DNA from: Staphylococcus simulans
Lineage (GTDB): Bacteria > Bacillota > Bacilli > Staphylococcales > Staphylococcaceae
Direction of reading: 5' to 3'
Length of the DNA stretch: 64,000 nt
Assembly: GCF_002994445.1 (NCBI RefSeq)
Contig: NZ_MRZJ01000010.1
Span: 1 to 64,000, forward strand
Both the position numbers and the translations under genes were made by a program. The notes under the pieces are model-generated. The model saw nothing but the letters and a program-made list of their open reading frames with translations, searched no databases and was not told the origin of the DNA. Shown piece after piece: positions 8,561 to 17,991 of the stretch. Position 1 is the first letter of the stretch. Each line of letters starts with the position of its first letter.

Positions 8561-9001
8561 ATGGATAATAGAATTGACTATGGAACAGTGGCTAAAGAGA
8601 AAATCGATATTTTGTTAGAAATGGAAAAGCAGCTGAAAAAAGCGGATATTGATCGCAAGTTGCGCGAAATGATTAAAGTACGTGCTTCTCAAATCAACGG
8701 CTGTGCTTACTGTTTAGGTATCCATACAAGCGATGCCCGCAAAGTAGGAGTCAGCGAGGAAGAGTTGTTCTTGCTTAGCGCATGGGAAGATACAAACCTT
8801 TATTCAGAAAAAACAAAACTTGCTTTAGAATTGACTGAAGCAATTACACAGATTGCGCAAGGCGGCGTACCAGATGAATTATATGAACGTGTACGTAAGG
8901 AATATTCAGAAGAAGCATACACAGATTTAGTCTTCACAATCAATCAAATCAATTTCTGGAATAGATTATCTATTTCTATGGGTAACCAGCATATTGTATA
9001 A
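8561..9001 (+). CDS. carboxymuconolactone decarboxylase family protein (AhpD-like)
   Basis: A 146-residue all-helical protein with the AhpD-type redox motif CAYCLGIHT: a CxxC pair and the following His. Such proteins reduce peroxides or act as alkylhydroperoxidase partners; the small size and motif fit this group. GGAGG stands just before the ATG. It is monocistronic with a terminator behind it. The substrate is unknown. Confidence 0.87.
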   Translation: MDNRIDYGTVAKEKIDILLEMEKQLKKADIDRKLREMIKVRASQINGCAYCLGIHTSDARKVGVSEEELFLLSAWEDTNLYSEKTKLALELTEAITQIAQGGVPDELYERVRKEYSEEAYTDLVFTINQINFWNRLSISMGNQHIV

Positions 9002-9013
9002 TACAGCATAAAG

Positions 9014-9054
9014 AAATGGAGTGCGACATCATTAATGATGCTGCACTCCATTTG
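9014..9054. terminator. terminator between convergent genes
   Basis: TGGAGTGC ... GCACTCCA stem with a further inner ATCATTAATGAT palindrome. Confidence 0.7.
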
Positions 9055-9058
9055 TATA

Positions 9059-9682
9059 TTATTTATCAATCGCTTTTGTTTCTAAATGATGTTTTTTCAA
9101 GTAAGCTTTAATTTTCTTTTGTTGCTTCAAGTTGACGTCGCCGGCATAGTTCGTCGGGACATCTACGACATTGACTGTTTTTTGCGGACTGTAGCTCAAC
9201 TCTTCTAATTGCTGATCTGCACGTGCTGCTTTATAGTTTACAGCTTTAAAGTACTTATTGACGCGTTCAATGTCTTCTTTTTGATCTGCAGGGACTTTGT
9301 TGTCTTTTAAGAAGGCTTCGAAGTTCATTTGATTTTTGGTAGTAAGATTTGCTAAATCACGTAAATCTGTATCTAAATCATCAGAGACTTTTTGACGACC
9401 GTCATACTGCTGATCTAATTTATGTTGTAAGACATACTTGTTATCGATAATATCATTATTCGCATTTAAATAACGTTTCAGGCTCTCTTTTAACTCTTGT
9501 TCAGTTAAATCTTTACCTTTATCAGAGGATTTAAAGATTTCTATTTTATTAATCGGCGTTGCATTTTTTGGTGCGTACTTAACGTGATGCTCTTGTTTTT
9601 CATCTTTTTGACCGCAAGCAGTCAATGCAACTGCAAGTACGAGTGTGAAAGCGATGATGAGTAGCTGCTTTAATTTATTCAC
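9059..9682 (-). CDS. lipoprotein of unknown function
   Basis: A 207-residue protein with a lipoprotein signal peptide: basic MNKLK start, hydrophobic core and lipobox ALTAC with the lipidated Cys at residue 23. The mature part is hydrophilic, helix-rich and charged (DDLDTDLRDLANL; KYFKAVNYKAARADQQLEEL). It is therefore expected on the outer face of the membrane. No binding or catalytic motif is seen. It precedes a PAP2 phosphatase in the same direction but with its own ribosome site (AGGAG). Confidence 0.85.
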   Translation of the reverse strand: MNKLKQLLIIAFTLVLAVALTACGQKDEKQEHHVKYAPKNATPINKIEIFKSSDKGKDLTEQELKESLKRYLNANNDIIDNKYVLQHKLDQQYDGRQKVSDDLDTDLRDLANLTTKNQMNFEAFLKDNKVPADQKEDIERVNKYFKAVNYKAARADQQLEELSYSPQKTVNVVDVPTNYAGDVNLKQQKKIKAYLKKHHLETKAIDK

Positions 9683-9743
9683 GATTCTTCTCCTTTAATT
9701 ATCTGCATGATTATCTTTATTATAGCGAATCTGTTGACTTGCG

Positions 9744-10367
9744 TTAAGTATCTCGTTGCCAAGGTGATTTTAAGCGCGAAGTAAACGGCACATTCAGTTG
9801 GTATTTAATGATGAAATGCTGCGCGACTTGCAGCATTAAAGAACCGAAGATGATTGCACCGACTGTATCTGAGAAGTAATGGGCGTGTACATAAATACGA
9901 GAAATCATCATTAGCGCAACCATGGCAAAAGCAATGTAATGCCAAAAGCGTTTGCGGCAGAATGTTAAGAAGACTGCTGCAGCGACAAATATCGTAAGTG
10001 TGTGCAAGCTTGGAAAGCTAAACCCGGAAATATATTCTACGGGTCTTTCTCTGTGAATAAAGTACTTTAATGCAATACCCAGCAGCAGTGTAGCAGCAGC
10101 CCAAACAGTCGTCGTCAGCATCAGCTTCTTATTTTTGAAAAAGAGAAGGATGAGAATGACCGCCATAAAACCTACTAAATACCAAGGCTGAAATATGTCA
10201 GAGTAGGCAAATAAGAAACGATCCATAAAAGGTATGTGATGCAAGAGTCTGACGAAGCTGTATATGGGTTCGTCTATTAAGAGTATGAAGTCCGTCTTAA
10301 CGAGCAGCATTAAAGCAATTAAGATGGTAAGTGTTAAACCGATATGTCTAGTGTATAGGACCCTCAT
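9744..10367 (-). CDS. PAP2 family membrane phosphatase
   Basis: A 207-residue integral membrane protein with about six hydrophobic segments. The three signature motifs are present: KYFIHRERP (KxxxxxxRP), FPSLHT (PSxH) and SRIYVHAHYFSD (SRxxxxxHxxxD). Members remove phosphate from phosphatidic acid, phosphatidylglycerophosphate or undecaprenyl pyrophosphate at the membrane surface. Which lipid is used here cannot be told. The ribosome site (TAGG) is weak. Confidence 0.88.
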   Translation of the reverse strand: MRVLYTRHIGLTLTILIALMLLVKTDFILLIDEPIYSFVRLLHHIPFMDRFLFAYSDIFQPWYLVGFMAVILILLFFKNKKLMLTTTVWAAATLLLGIALKYFIHRERPVEYISGFSFPSLHTLTIFVAAAVFLTFCRKRFWHYIAFAMVALMMISRIYVHAHYFSDTVGAIIFGSLMLQVAQHFIIKYQLNVPFTSRLKSPWQRDT

Positions 10368-10379
10368 AGTTAAAACCTA

Positions 10380-10780
10380 GCTTTCTTTTTTATTAATTAT
10401 GATTATAGCTGACCGCCCAAGTATTGCCATCCTACTTTGGAATGAACGTTTGACCAGACAATAGATGGAACACGATAAACTGAAGGTATGTAAACAGAAT
10501 TCGGCCATGCTTGATGATAGTTCTGGAATTTAAAATTCAAAAACAAGCTGAGGAAATTTAAAGATTGCTGAAAAAAAGAGGCATTTTAAAGCACGCCGTT
10601 GAAGTTTGGTGAGACAGCCGGCTTTCATTACGTATTTCCTTTGACAGTTCTTGATTTGATGGTGGAACGGAAGGCTTGGCAGATACAAAAGAGGAGGGTG
10701 TCTAAGCGGTTAGAGTGATTCGCCAAGCTGATGATTAAGCTATATAATAGTGTGCTTCATTAATTGTATCATGAATATGT
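10380..10780. other. gene-free region of about 400 bases
   Basis: No intact reading frame with a ribosome site is found on either strand, and no tRNA or riboswitch is recognised. The G+C share is a little higher than in other spacers here, so decayed coding DNA is possible but not shown. Confidence 0.4.
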
Positions 10781-10782
10781 AT

Positions 10783-10835
10783 AAAAAAAGACAAGCAAAG
10801 GTAATATTGTCGCAGAAATTTACCTTCGCCTGTCT
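10783..10835 (-). terminator. ahpC-ahpF terminator
   Basis: On the minus strand GACAGGCGAAGGTAA pairs with TTACCTTTGCTTGTC, followed by seven T. Confidence 0.85.
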
Positions 10836-10871
10836 ATTTGTATCCGTACTAATCAAAATGATAGGGAGAGA

Positions 10872-12395
10872 TTAGTTTCGGATAATATAATCAAATGCGC
10901 TGAGTGCTGCGCTGGCACCTGCACCCATTGCGATGATGATTTGTTTGTAATGTTCATCAGTAACATCGCCTGCCGCGAACACACCCGGCATGCTTGTTGC
11001 GTGGTTGCGGTCGATCAAGATTTCACCTTGTTTATTTGTTTCGACTGCACCTTGCAACCATTCTGTGTTTGGTAATAAACCAATTTGAACGAATACACCT
11101 TCAACATCGATTTGATGTGTTTCGCCAGTTTTATTATCTTCATATTTGAGTCCTGTTACATGGCTGTCGCCAAGAATCTCTGAAGACTGTGCATTTTTCA
11201 AAATCTCAACGTTCGGCAATTCGCGTAAACGTTCTTGCAAGATTTCGTCTGCACGTAAAAAGTCTTTATATTCAACAAGTGTTACATGATTGACGATACC
11301 TGCTAAGTCAATCGCTGCTTCCGCACCAGAGTTGCCGCCGCCGACAACTGCTACATCTTTGCCTTTGAATAAAGGTCCGTCACAGTGAGGGCAGTACGCA
11401 ACACCTTTGTTGCGCAATTCATCTTCACCTGGAATGTTAAGGTTGCGGAAACGTGCACCTGTAGAAATAACTACTGTTTTACTCGTTAATTTTGCATCGT
11501 TGTCTAATGTTACAACGATACCGTCATCTGTTTTTTCGATATTAGAAGCACGCATGCCGTCCATAACATCAATATCATACGCTTCGACATGTTGTTCTAA
11601 GGCAGCTGAAAATTCCGGACCTGTTGTTTCTTTAACAGTGATAAAGTTTTCGATACCTGCAGTTTCATTGACTTGACCACCAATACGGTCAGCTACAATA
11701 CCTGTACGCAAACCTTTACGCGCAGCATAAATTGCTGCTGAACCACTTGCTGGGCCGCCGCCGATAACTAAAACATCGAAAGGCTCTTTATCATTGAATT
11801 CAGCTGGATCTGCTTTGCTTCCTAACATACCTAAGATGTCAGAAATGCTTAAGCGGCCATTGCCGAATTCTTCGCCGTTTAAGAATACAGCAGGTACTGC
11901 CATAATATCTTCAGATTCTTCTCTGAATATAGCACCATCAATCATTGTATGAGTGATATTCGGATTTAAAATACTCATTAAGTTTAACGCTTGTACCACA
12001 TCTGGACATTTATGACAGCTCAAGCTGATAAATGTCTCGAAATGAAGTGGACGATCAAGCGCTTTGATTTGATCGATAACGCTTTGCTCTTCTTTCGGAG
12101 GGCGTCCGCTGACTTGTAATAAAGCCAGTACGAGTGAGTTGAATTCATGACCTAACGGCACACCGGCGAATACAACGCCTGTGTGCGCATCAGGGCGGTC
12201 CACACTAAAACTTGGTGTACGTTGAAGTGTGTCCTCTTTAACAGTGATATGCGATGACATATCAGCAATTTCATCTAGTAGTTCTTTCAACTCTTTAGAT
12301 TTGTCGCTGTCATCATAACTCGCTGTTAAAACCACGTCGCCTTCCATTAACTCAAGAAGTTGGGATAATTGTGATTTTAACTCTTTATTCAGCAT
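10872..12395 (-). CDS. ahpF: alkyl hydroperoxide reductase subunit F
   Basis: NADH:peroxiredoxin reductase that re-reduces AhpC. In order: an N-terminal thioredoxin-like domain with SCHKC (Cys127/Cys130), FAD motif GGGPASG (about 212-218), redox pair CPHC (335/338) in the thioredoxin-reductase-like part, NADH motif GGGNSGAEA (about 352-360), and the final FAD segment GVFAAGDVTD. The 507-residue length is standard. The gene begins 16 bases after the ahpC stop and shares its promoter and PerR box. Confidence 0.97.
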   Translation of the reverse strand: MLNKELKSQLSQLLELMEGDVVLTASYDDSDKSKELKELLDEIADMSSHITVKEDTLQRTPSFSVDRPDAHTGVVFAGVPLGHEFNSLVLALLQVSGRPPKEEQSVIDQIKALDRPLHFETFISLSCHKCPDVVQALNLMSILNPNITHTMIDGAIFREESEDIMAVPAVFLNGEEFGNGRLSISDILGMLGSKADPAEFNDKEPFDVLVIGGGPASGSAAIYAARKGLRTGIVADRIGGQVNETAGIENFITVKETTGPEFSAALEQHVEAYDIDVMDGMRASNIEKTDDGIVVTLDNDAKLTSKTVVISTGARFRNLNIPGEDELRNKGVAYCPHCDGPLFKGKDVAVVGGGNSGAEAAIDLAGIVNHVTLVEYKDFLRADEILQERLRELPNVEILKNAQSSEILGDSHVTGLKYEDNKTGETHQIDVEGVFVQIGLLPNTEWLQGAVETNKQGEILIDRNHATSMPGVFAAGDVTDEHYKQIIIAMGAGASAALSAFDYIIRN

Positions 12396-12411
12396 TTATG
12401 TGAATGCCTCC

Positions 12412-12981
12412 TTAAATTTTACCTACTAAGTCAAGACCAGGTTGTAAAGTTTCGCCGCCTTCTTCCCATTTAGCAGGGCAAACTTCGCCTGGATGTTTAC
12501 GAACGTATTGAGCAGCTTTGATTTTGTGTACTAAAGTGCTTGCGTCACGGCCGATACCGTCAGCGTTAATTTCTGCAGCTTGTACTACGCCATCTGGGTC
12601 AACGATGAAAGTACCGCGTTGAGCTAAGCCTTTTTCTTCGTCTAATACGTCAAAGTTGCGAGTGATTGTTTGTGATGGGTCACCAATCATAGTGTATTGT
12701 AATTTGCTGATAGCATCTGAATGATCGTGCCAAGCTTTGTGTACGAAATGAGTATCAGTAGAAACTGAGTAAACATTTACGCCTAATTTTTGTAATTCAT
12801 CATATTGGTTTTGAACGTCTTCTAATTCAGTTGGACAAACGAATGAGAAGTCAGCTGGATAGAATACGATTACGTTCCATGAACCTTGTAATGTTTCTTC
12901 TGAAACTTCGATGAATTCGTCTTTTTTAGGATCATAAGCATCTGCTGTGAATGGTAAAATTTCTTTGTTAATTAATGACAT
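12412..12981 (-). CDS. ahpC: alkyl hydroperoxide reductase subunit C (peroxiredoxin)
   Basis: Reduces hydrogen peroxide, organic peroxides and peroxynitrite; cytoplasmic decamer of dimers. The peroxidatic Cys49 is in FSFVCPTE and the resolving Cys168 in GEVCPAKW. The 189-residue length is exact for the family. The ATG at 12981 follows AGGAGG by 9 bases; the longer frame reads into the leader. First gene of ahpC-ahpF, followed on the chromosome by the nitroreductase and cystine transporter as in other staphylococci. Confidence 0.97.
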   Translation of the reverse strand: MSLINKEILPFTADAYDPKKDEFIEVSEETLQGSWNVIVFYPADFSFVCPTELEDVQNQYDELQKLGVNVYSVSTDTHFVHKAWHDHSDAISKLQYTMIGDPSQTITRNFDVLDEEKGLAQRGTFIVDPDGVVQAAEINADGIGRDASTLVHKIKAAQYVRKHPGEVCPAKWEEGGETLQPGLDLVGKI

Positions 12982-13062
12982 AAAATACATCCTCCTAGAA
13001 ATTATAAAGTTTGTTTGATCAGAATACATAACCAGGATATCTAAATTATCCTAATTATTTAT

Positions 13063-13077
13063 TTATAATAATTCTAA
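13063..13077 (-). promoter_or_regulatory. PerR box of ahpCF
   Basis: TTAGAATTATTATAA on the minus strand matches the PerR operator TTATAATNATTATAA with one mismatch. It lies just after the predicted transcription start, so metal-loaded PerR would block the promoter until peroxide oxidises it. Confidence 0.75.
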
Positions 13078-13091
13078 TCTCCTTGATTACT

Positions 13092-13120
13092 ATTATCACA
13101 TTATCGTCAGAAATAGTCAA
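13092..13120 (-). promoter_or_regulatory. ahpCF promoter
   Basis: TTGACT (13115-13120), 17-bp spacer, GATAAT (13092-13097) on the minus strand, with the PerR box about 15 bases downstream. Confidence 0.65.
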
Positions 13121-13366
13121 TATAAGTGGTTTCTAACGTACAACGACTGTTAAAATGCCTTGAAAACAAGCATATTGGACATTCTAACGGCTTTTAAAAC
13201 TCATGTAAAGCCAACAAGTTTACAGGAAATTAATAATTATTGCCCAATATCAATTAGAATCAAATTTTCTCAATGAAACCCATACATTATTAATTATTGT
13301 GAGAACCTACAATACACATATACCCCTTTTCAATTTTCCAAACGAGTAAATGGAAGTTGTCATGGA

Positions 13367-14143
13367 TTATTCAAATGTGACTTCAATTGAACCAGGGTAG
13401 CTGTATTCAGCTTTATAAGTGCCGGCTTTTGCAGGTACAGGCGGTACAAACGTACCAGATGACACAATTTGGCCTTTGTAAAGCTGTTTGCCTTGTGTAT
13501 TCAATTTATTGATTAACCATTTCAAGGCTTCAATAGGGTTGCCTAATACATCTGAAGAAATACCTGTCGCAATTTCTTCATTATCTTTTGATAATTTTAA
13601 TGTGATATTTTCGAAATCATTGTATGAAACAGGCGCTTTCGCTTCGCCTAATGCGACTAAGCCTGAAGCTGTGTTATCAGAGATCAAATCACCTAAAGTA
13701 AAGTTAGGGAACCAATCTTTATAACGTGCGTCTGGGATTTCGATGCCCGGTGCAACTTTAACACTGTTTAAAATAGTTTCGTCAGAAGCATCTGGGCTGA
13801 TATCTTCAGTTAATACAAATACCAATTCAGGTTCGATTAAAGGGGCAAACAATTTAGAAAGCTGTACAGTGTCTCCGGATTTTACAACTTTATTCGATAA
13901 AATCGTACCGTAAGCAGGTTCGTTTGTATTCGCATAAGCTTGCGTATCTTCGCTAGTCATACTTACTTTATAACCTGCGACTTCACTGTTGTCGGCTTGT
14001 TTGAGTGCTTCGATTAATTCATCTTGGATTTGATAAGCCACGGGTTCGCTGACTTCATATTCTTCTGAAATGAAGTTGACGGGTTCATGGTTTTTTTGTG
14101 CTTTGAATAATGTGTTAACAATCTCTTTTTTATGTTGTGTCAT
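13367..14143 (-). CDS. 2-keto-4-pentenoate hydratase / fumarylacetoacetase-fold family protein
   Basis: A 258-residue protein resembling MhpD-type hydratases: FAPLIEPELVFVL carries the acidic metal ligands, followed by APGIEIPDARY and the conserved LGNPIEALKWL and VSSGTFVPP segments. Such enzymes hydrate or decarboxylate small oxo-acids from aromatic breakdown. No other aromatic pathway genes are nearby, so the substrate is unclear. The ATG is preceded by AAAGGGAGA. It is transcribed divergently from the nitroreductase gene. Confidence 0.82.
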   Translation of the reverse strand: MTQHKKEIVNTLFKAQKNHEPVNFISEEYEVSEPVAYQIQDELIEALKQADNSEVAGYKVSMTSEDTQAYANTNEPAYGTILSNKVVKSGDTVQLSKLFAPLIEPELVFVLTEDISPDASDETILNSVKVAPGIEIPDARYKDWFPNFTLGDLISDNTASGLVALGEAKAPVSYNDFENITLKLSKDNEEIATGISSDVLGNPIEALKWLINKLNTQGKQLYKGQIVSSGTFVPPVPAKAGTYKAEYSYPGSIEVTFE

Positions 14144-14290
14144 AGTTATCTCTCCCTTTAGTCAGAATATTTATAGTATTAGGATAACTTTATTCGGATT
14201 AAGTTTCAAAGCATTAACTTTTTAAGCCTCATGAAAAAAGGGTAAAATAGGAGTGTTAAAATCATTTGGAAAGATAGGGGCGTAAAATCT

Positions 14291-15046
14291 ATGTCAGATG
14301 TAATTGAACAATTAATGAAAAAACACCATTCAGTCAGACGATTTAAACAAGAACCTTTAAGCGAAGCAACTGTGAAGCAGCTTGTACAAGCGGGACAAAG
14401 CGCTTCAACATCCAGTTATTTGCAAACATATTCGATTATCGGTGTGACTGATCCGGAAATCAAAAAAGCATTGCGAGAAATATCAGGTCAAGCCTATGTG
14501 GAAGAGAACGGCTACTTGTTTGTCTTTGTGATGGATTATCATCGCCATGATTTGATCAATGAACAAGTACAAGGCGATATGCAAAGTTCATTCGAGTCTG
14601 CAGAAGGCTTATTAGTAGGTACAATTGATGTTGCCTTGCTCGCACAAAATATGGCAGTTGCAGCTGAAAGTTTAGACTTAGGTATTGTGTATTTAGGTTC
14701 ACTGCGCAATAACGTTGCACGTGTGAAAGCATTATTGAACTTGCCTAAATATACATTCCCATTATTCGGTATGGCAGTCGGTGTACCTGCAGATAATGAA
14801 CAAGGTTCTCCTAAACCGCGTTTGCCATTTGAAGCAGTGTTCCATGAAAATCAATACAATCAAGATAAATCATCAAAAGTAGATGCATTAAAAGAATATG
14901 ACCAAGTCGTTAGCGATTATTACTCAAAACGTACAGACGGCAAACGTACAGAAACTTGGTCTCAGCAAGTTGCGAATTTCTTAGAGATGAAACAACGTAC
15001 AGATATGTTAGACGAGCTGCATGATTCTGGTTTTGTTCAAAAATAA
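14291..15046 (+). CDS. nfsA: oxygen-insensitive NADPH nitroreductase
   Basis: A 251-residue FMN flavoprotein of the NfsA/FRP family. The start HHSVRRFKQEPLSEATV carries the FMN-phosphate binding HxSxRxF motif; the middle (YLGSLRNN) and PLFGMAVGVP segments and the RLPFEAVFHE stretch are characteristic. It reduces nitroaromatics, quinones and possibly S-nitrosoglutathione with NADPH. Position between ahpCF and tcyP matches other staphylococcal genomes. Confidence 0.88.
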   Translation: MSDVIEQLMKKHHSVRRFKQEPLSEATVKQLVQAGQSASTSSYLQTYSIIGVTDPEIKKALREISGQAYVEENGYLFVFVMDYHRHDLINEQVQGDMQSSFESAEGLLVGTIDVALLAQNMAVAAESLDLGIVYLGSLRNNVARVKALLNLPKYTFPLFGMAVGVPADNEQGSPKPRLPFEAVFHENQYNQDKSSKVDALKEYDQVVSDYYSKRTDGKRTETWSQQVANFLEMKQRTDMLDELHDSGFVQK

Positions 15047-15092
15047 GATTAACCATTAACAGCGAACATGTACCAACATATAAGTGCGTGAA

Positions 15093-15144
15093 TCAATAAA
15101 AGCAGGCAGGACGATTAAACTTTGTCCTGCCTGCTTTATTGATG
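15093..15144. terminator. bidirectional terminator
   Basis: CAATAAAGCAGGCAGGAC-type stem (one extra A on the left arm) around an 11-base loop, between convergent nfsA and tcyP. Confidence 0.85.
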
Positions 15145-15172
15145 CTATAGTACTGCTTTTTTACTTTTAAGA

Positions 15173-16567
15173 TTAATAATCTGTACTTAAATCACCATAA
15201 TCATTTGATTTAAAGCGTTCTTTGTCAAGGTTGCCTGTGAGCTTAGCACTGCCGACACCTGCAAGCATTGAATCATTAACGTTTAATGCAGTACGGCCCA
15301 TATCGATAAGCGGCTCTACTGAAATTAAGACACCTGCGAGCGCTACCGGCAAGTTCAATGTAGAAAGTACTAAGATGGCTGCGAATGTCGCACCGCCGCC
15401 GACACCAGCAACACCGAATGAACAAATCACGACAACTGCAATTACTGTAATGATGAATTGGAAGTTGATTTCCACATTTGCTACAGGTGCAACCATTACA
15501 GCAAGCATTGCAGGATAGATACCTGCGCATCCGTTTTGGCCGATAGATAGACCGAAGGAAGCGGATAAGTTAGCAATACCTTCAGGTACACCCAAACGTG
15601 ATTTTTGTGTTTGCACGTTCAACGGCAATGCCCCTGCACTTGAACGTGCTGTGAATGCGAAGATCAGCACCTCAGCAACTTTTCGTACGTAACGCCAAGG
15701 ATTCAGACCTAAACCGCCGACAATAATGAGGTGGATGATAAACATAGTAATCAGTGCCGCATATGAAGCGAGGACAAATTTTCCTAATGTCCATAAAGCA
15801 CCGAAGTCGCTGGTTGCGATGGTGTTCGCCATAATAGCTAAAATACCATAAGGTGTTAAACGCAACACGAAAGTTACGACAGACATAATTACTGCGTAGA
15901 CAGCTTCGATTCCGCGTTTCACAATATGACCATTATCTGGCTGTTTGCGTGCTACACGTAAATAAGCAAAACCAATAAATGTCGCAAAGATAACGACCGC
16001 AATTGTAGATGTAGTACGTTGACCTGTGAAATCCAAGAACGGATTAGACGGTAAGAGTTCTAAAATTTGCTGCGGCAAAGTACTTGCTGTCATATCTTTA
16101 GCTTTTTGTGCAATTTCAGTACCTCTTGAATGTTCAGCGTTGCCCAAGTCGATAGATGAAGCATCTAAACCGAAGACTAAAGCTGAAATTATACCGATTG
16201 TTGCCGCAACCGCGACAGTACCGATAAGGAATACGAAAATATAAAAACCGATTTTCGCGAATTTTTCACCAAGTTGAATTTTAGTGAATGCTGCGACAAT
16301 CGAAATAAAGATCAGCGGCATTACAATCATTTGAAGCAAGGAAATGTAGCCGTTTCCTACAATGCCCAGCCAATCTGTAGTAGTTGTTGTAATTTTTGAA
16401 TCAGCACCATAGACCAGGTGCATAATAGCGCCAAGTACAATACCGATGCCGAGTGCAGTAAATACACGTTTAGAGAAAGCAACGTGTTTCTTTGCCATCA
16501 TGAAAAGTCCAGCAAGCAGCAAGACGAATATGACGATGTTAAGAACTGTGAAACCCAATTGAATCAA
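15173..16567 (-). CDS. tcyP: L-cystine uptake transporter of the dicarboxylate/cation symporter fold
   Basis: A 464-residue membrane protein with 8-10 hydrophobic segments and two re-entrant regions. The Ser-rich FTARSSAGALPL hairpin and the NGCAGIYPAMLAVMVAP and GVGGGATFAAI loops define the TcyP branch. It imports cystine by cation symport. AAGGAAAGGAAG provides the ribosome site. The neighbourhood (ahpCF, nfsA) links it to thiol and redox balance. Confidence 0.92.
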   Translation of the reverse strand: MIQLGFTVLNIVIFVLLLAGLFMMAKKHVAFSKRVFTALGIGIVLGAIMHLVYGADSKITTTTTDWLGIVGNGYISLLQMIVMPLIFISIVAAFTKIQLGEKFAKIGFYIFVFLIGTVAVAATIGIISALVFGLDASSIDLGNAEHSRGTEIAQKAKDMTASTLPQQILELLPSNPFLDFTGQRTTSTIAVVIFATFIGFAYLRVARKQPDNGHIVKRGIEAVYAVIMSVVTFVLRLTPYGILAIMANTIATSDFGALWTLGKFVLASYAALITMFIIHLIIVGGLGLNPWRYVRKVAEVLIFAFTARSSAGALPLNVQTQKSRLGVPEGIANLSASFGLSIGQNGCAGIYPAMLAVMVAPVANVEINFQFIITVIAVVVICSFGVAGVGGGATFAAILVLSTLNLPVALAGVLISVEPLIDMGRTALNVNDSMLAGVGSAKLTGNLDKERFKSNDYGDLSTDY

Positions 16568-16809
16568 ACTTCCTTTCCTTTAATTTATCTGTATCCGGAA
16601 TGAATAAGATTGTACAAAGATTCAAATGGCTGTTATAAATACGAAGTTCTGGATAATAGATAGAATATTAGCAGACACGTATCAACCATAAATACACGGA
16701 ACAATGTAAATTTTGTAAAGTCCCCCTAAATACATAGTAAATATATCTCATATATAAGGTAGGGTCAATGCCAGTTTTTCGCACAGCCTGTTATAGCAAG
16801 GGAATATAA

Positions 16810-16843
16810 TAAAAAAACTCCAACCCGTATGGTCGGGTTGGAG
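16810..16843 (-). terminator. terminator of the RacA-like gene
   Basis: Minus strand: CTCCAACCCG(ACCATA)CGGGTTGGAG then seven T. The remaining spacer to tcyP (16568-16809) holds no gene. Confidence 0.9.
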
Positions 16844-16860
16844 CGTTGCATCTCTCGAAA

Positions 16861-17874
16861 TTACATTCCAAATAGACGTGCGAAGAAACCTTTCTTCTCT
16901 TCTTTTTTATGCGGCGGTACTGAAGGTTCATGTTGATTATGCATAGCATCAATCGGTGTTTCCGGTTCAGATGTAGTTGTGCTAGGTGTGCTTTGCATTT
17001 CTGAATCAGATACTTTGTTTTCAGTCGCAGCTGATTTGTTGACTGATGCAGCAGAAGTACTGTCTGATTTAGTTTCAGCAGTTGTGCTTTCAGTTGATGT
17101 TTTATTGTCATCAGATGAAGCTGAAACGGCTGCACCTTTATAATCAGAAATCGGTGTTTCTGATGTTTGACCAGCAGTTTTCTCTTCTGATTTAGCTTCA
17201 GCAGTTGATGATACAGATGGCTTTTCTTCTTTCTTAGTTTCAACTGTTGTTGAAGCAGCAGTTTTTTCTGTTTTTGGCTGTTCAGCTTCTGCTTTTGGTG
17301 TTTCTGCTTTTACAGGCGCTTCTTGTTTTGGTTGTGCTAATACTTTATCTGTATGCGATTTTACAGCTGCTGTATTATCTTCAACAGCTTTCGCTTGATC
17401 TTTTTGTGCAGTTTCAATGGCTTTCAATGTTTTTTCGTGTTGATCAAGTTTATTTGTCATTTGCTGCTGCAGCGTTTGCAAGTCTTTTTGCTGTTGGTGT
17501 ACTTGAGAAATCATTTGGCCGAGCATTTGGCGTTCTTCTCGCATTTTAGTGATGTCGTTATGTAAGTCGCTTAATAATTTTGCGAAATTCTGATCACTTG
17601 GTAATTGTTCTTTGTTTTCATCTTTAACAACGATTTGCAAGAAGTCATTCTCTTTTTCTAATTCTTCGAAAGCAAGTTCATAACTGTTTGTCTTTTTAAC
17701 CTTGTCCGCAATTTCTCTGAATAGCTCGATGTCTTCTTCTTGGAAGTCAGTTGCTTCACGACCACGGTATTCGGTTTTATTTAAGTGGTAGCCGCGTTCT
17801 TCTAAGTGTTGAACAATTTTACGTACTTGTTTCTCACTTAATTCGACGCGTTGGGCGAATTCTTTTGTTAGCAT
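16861..17874 (-). CDS. MerR-type HTH / coiled-coil protein with long disordered tail (RacA-like layout)
   Basis: A 337-residue protein. Residues 1-55 look like a MerR-type DNA-binding domain (LTKEFAQRVELSEKQVRKIV). Residues ~55-165 are a charged and Gln-rich coiled coil (KLLSDLHNDITKMREERQML ...). Residues ~175-320 are low-complexity Ser/Thr/Glu/Lys and surely disordered. The chain ends in KKEEKKGFFARLFGM, a basic patch and amphipathic hydrophobic tip that could touch the membrane or a partner. This order recalls RacA-type chromosome anchors and DUF3967 proteins. No function is proven. ATG at 17874 has AAAGGA upstream. A perfect inverted repeat lies in its 5' UTR. Confidence 0.7.
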   Translation of the reverse strand: MLTKEFAQRVELSEKQVRKIVQHLEERGYHLNKTEYRGREATDFQEEDIELFREIADKVKKTNSYELAFEELEKENDFLQIVVKDENKEQLPSDQNFAKLLSDLHNDITKMREERQMLGQMISQVHQQQKDLQTLQQQMTNKLDQHEKTLKAIETAQKDQAKAVEDNTAAVKSHTDKVLAQPKQEAPVKAETPKAEAEQPKTEKTAASTTVETKKEEKPSVSSTAEAKSEEKTAGQTSETPISDYKGAAVSASSDDNKTSTESTTAETKSDSTSAASVNKSAATENKVSDSEMQSTPSTTTSEPETPIDAMHNQHEPSVPPHKKEEKKGFFARLFGM

Positions 17875-17911
17875 CTGATCTATATCCTTTCACTTTATGA
17901 TTTTTAAGTCG

Positions 17912-17939
17912 GACGTTTGTCTTACGTCACACAAACGTC
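17912..17939. repeat. perfect 9-bp inverted repeat in the 5' UTR of the RacA-like gene
   Basis: GACGTTTGT, 10 bases, ACAAACGTC, 38 bases before the ATG. It may be an operator for the encoded HTH protein or an mRNA hairpin. Confidence 0.6.
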
Positions 17940-17956
17940 AGTCTAACCTCTATGTT

Positions 17957-17985
17957 AGTTTAACCCGATTACCGTATGATTTCAA
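17957..17985 (-). promoter_or_regulatory. predicted promoter of the RacA-like gene
   Basis: TTGAAA (17980-17985), 17-bp spacer, TAAACT (17957-17962) on the minus strand. Confidence 0.5.
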
Positions 17986-17991
17986 GCGTTC

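Noticed and set aside
10694..10745. GGAGGGTGTCTAAGCGGTTAG resembles the 5' part of a tRNA with a D-arm
   Set aside because: No T-arm (GTTCRA) or matching acceptor strand follows, so it is not a tRNA.
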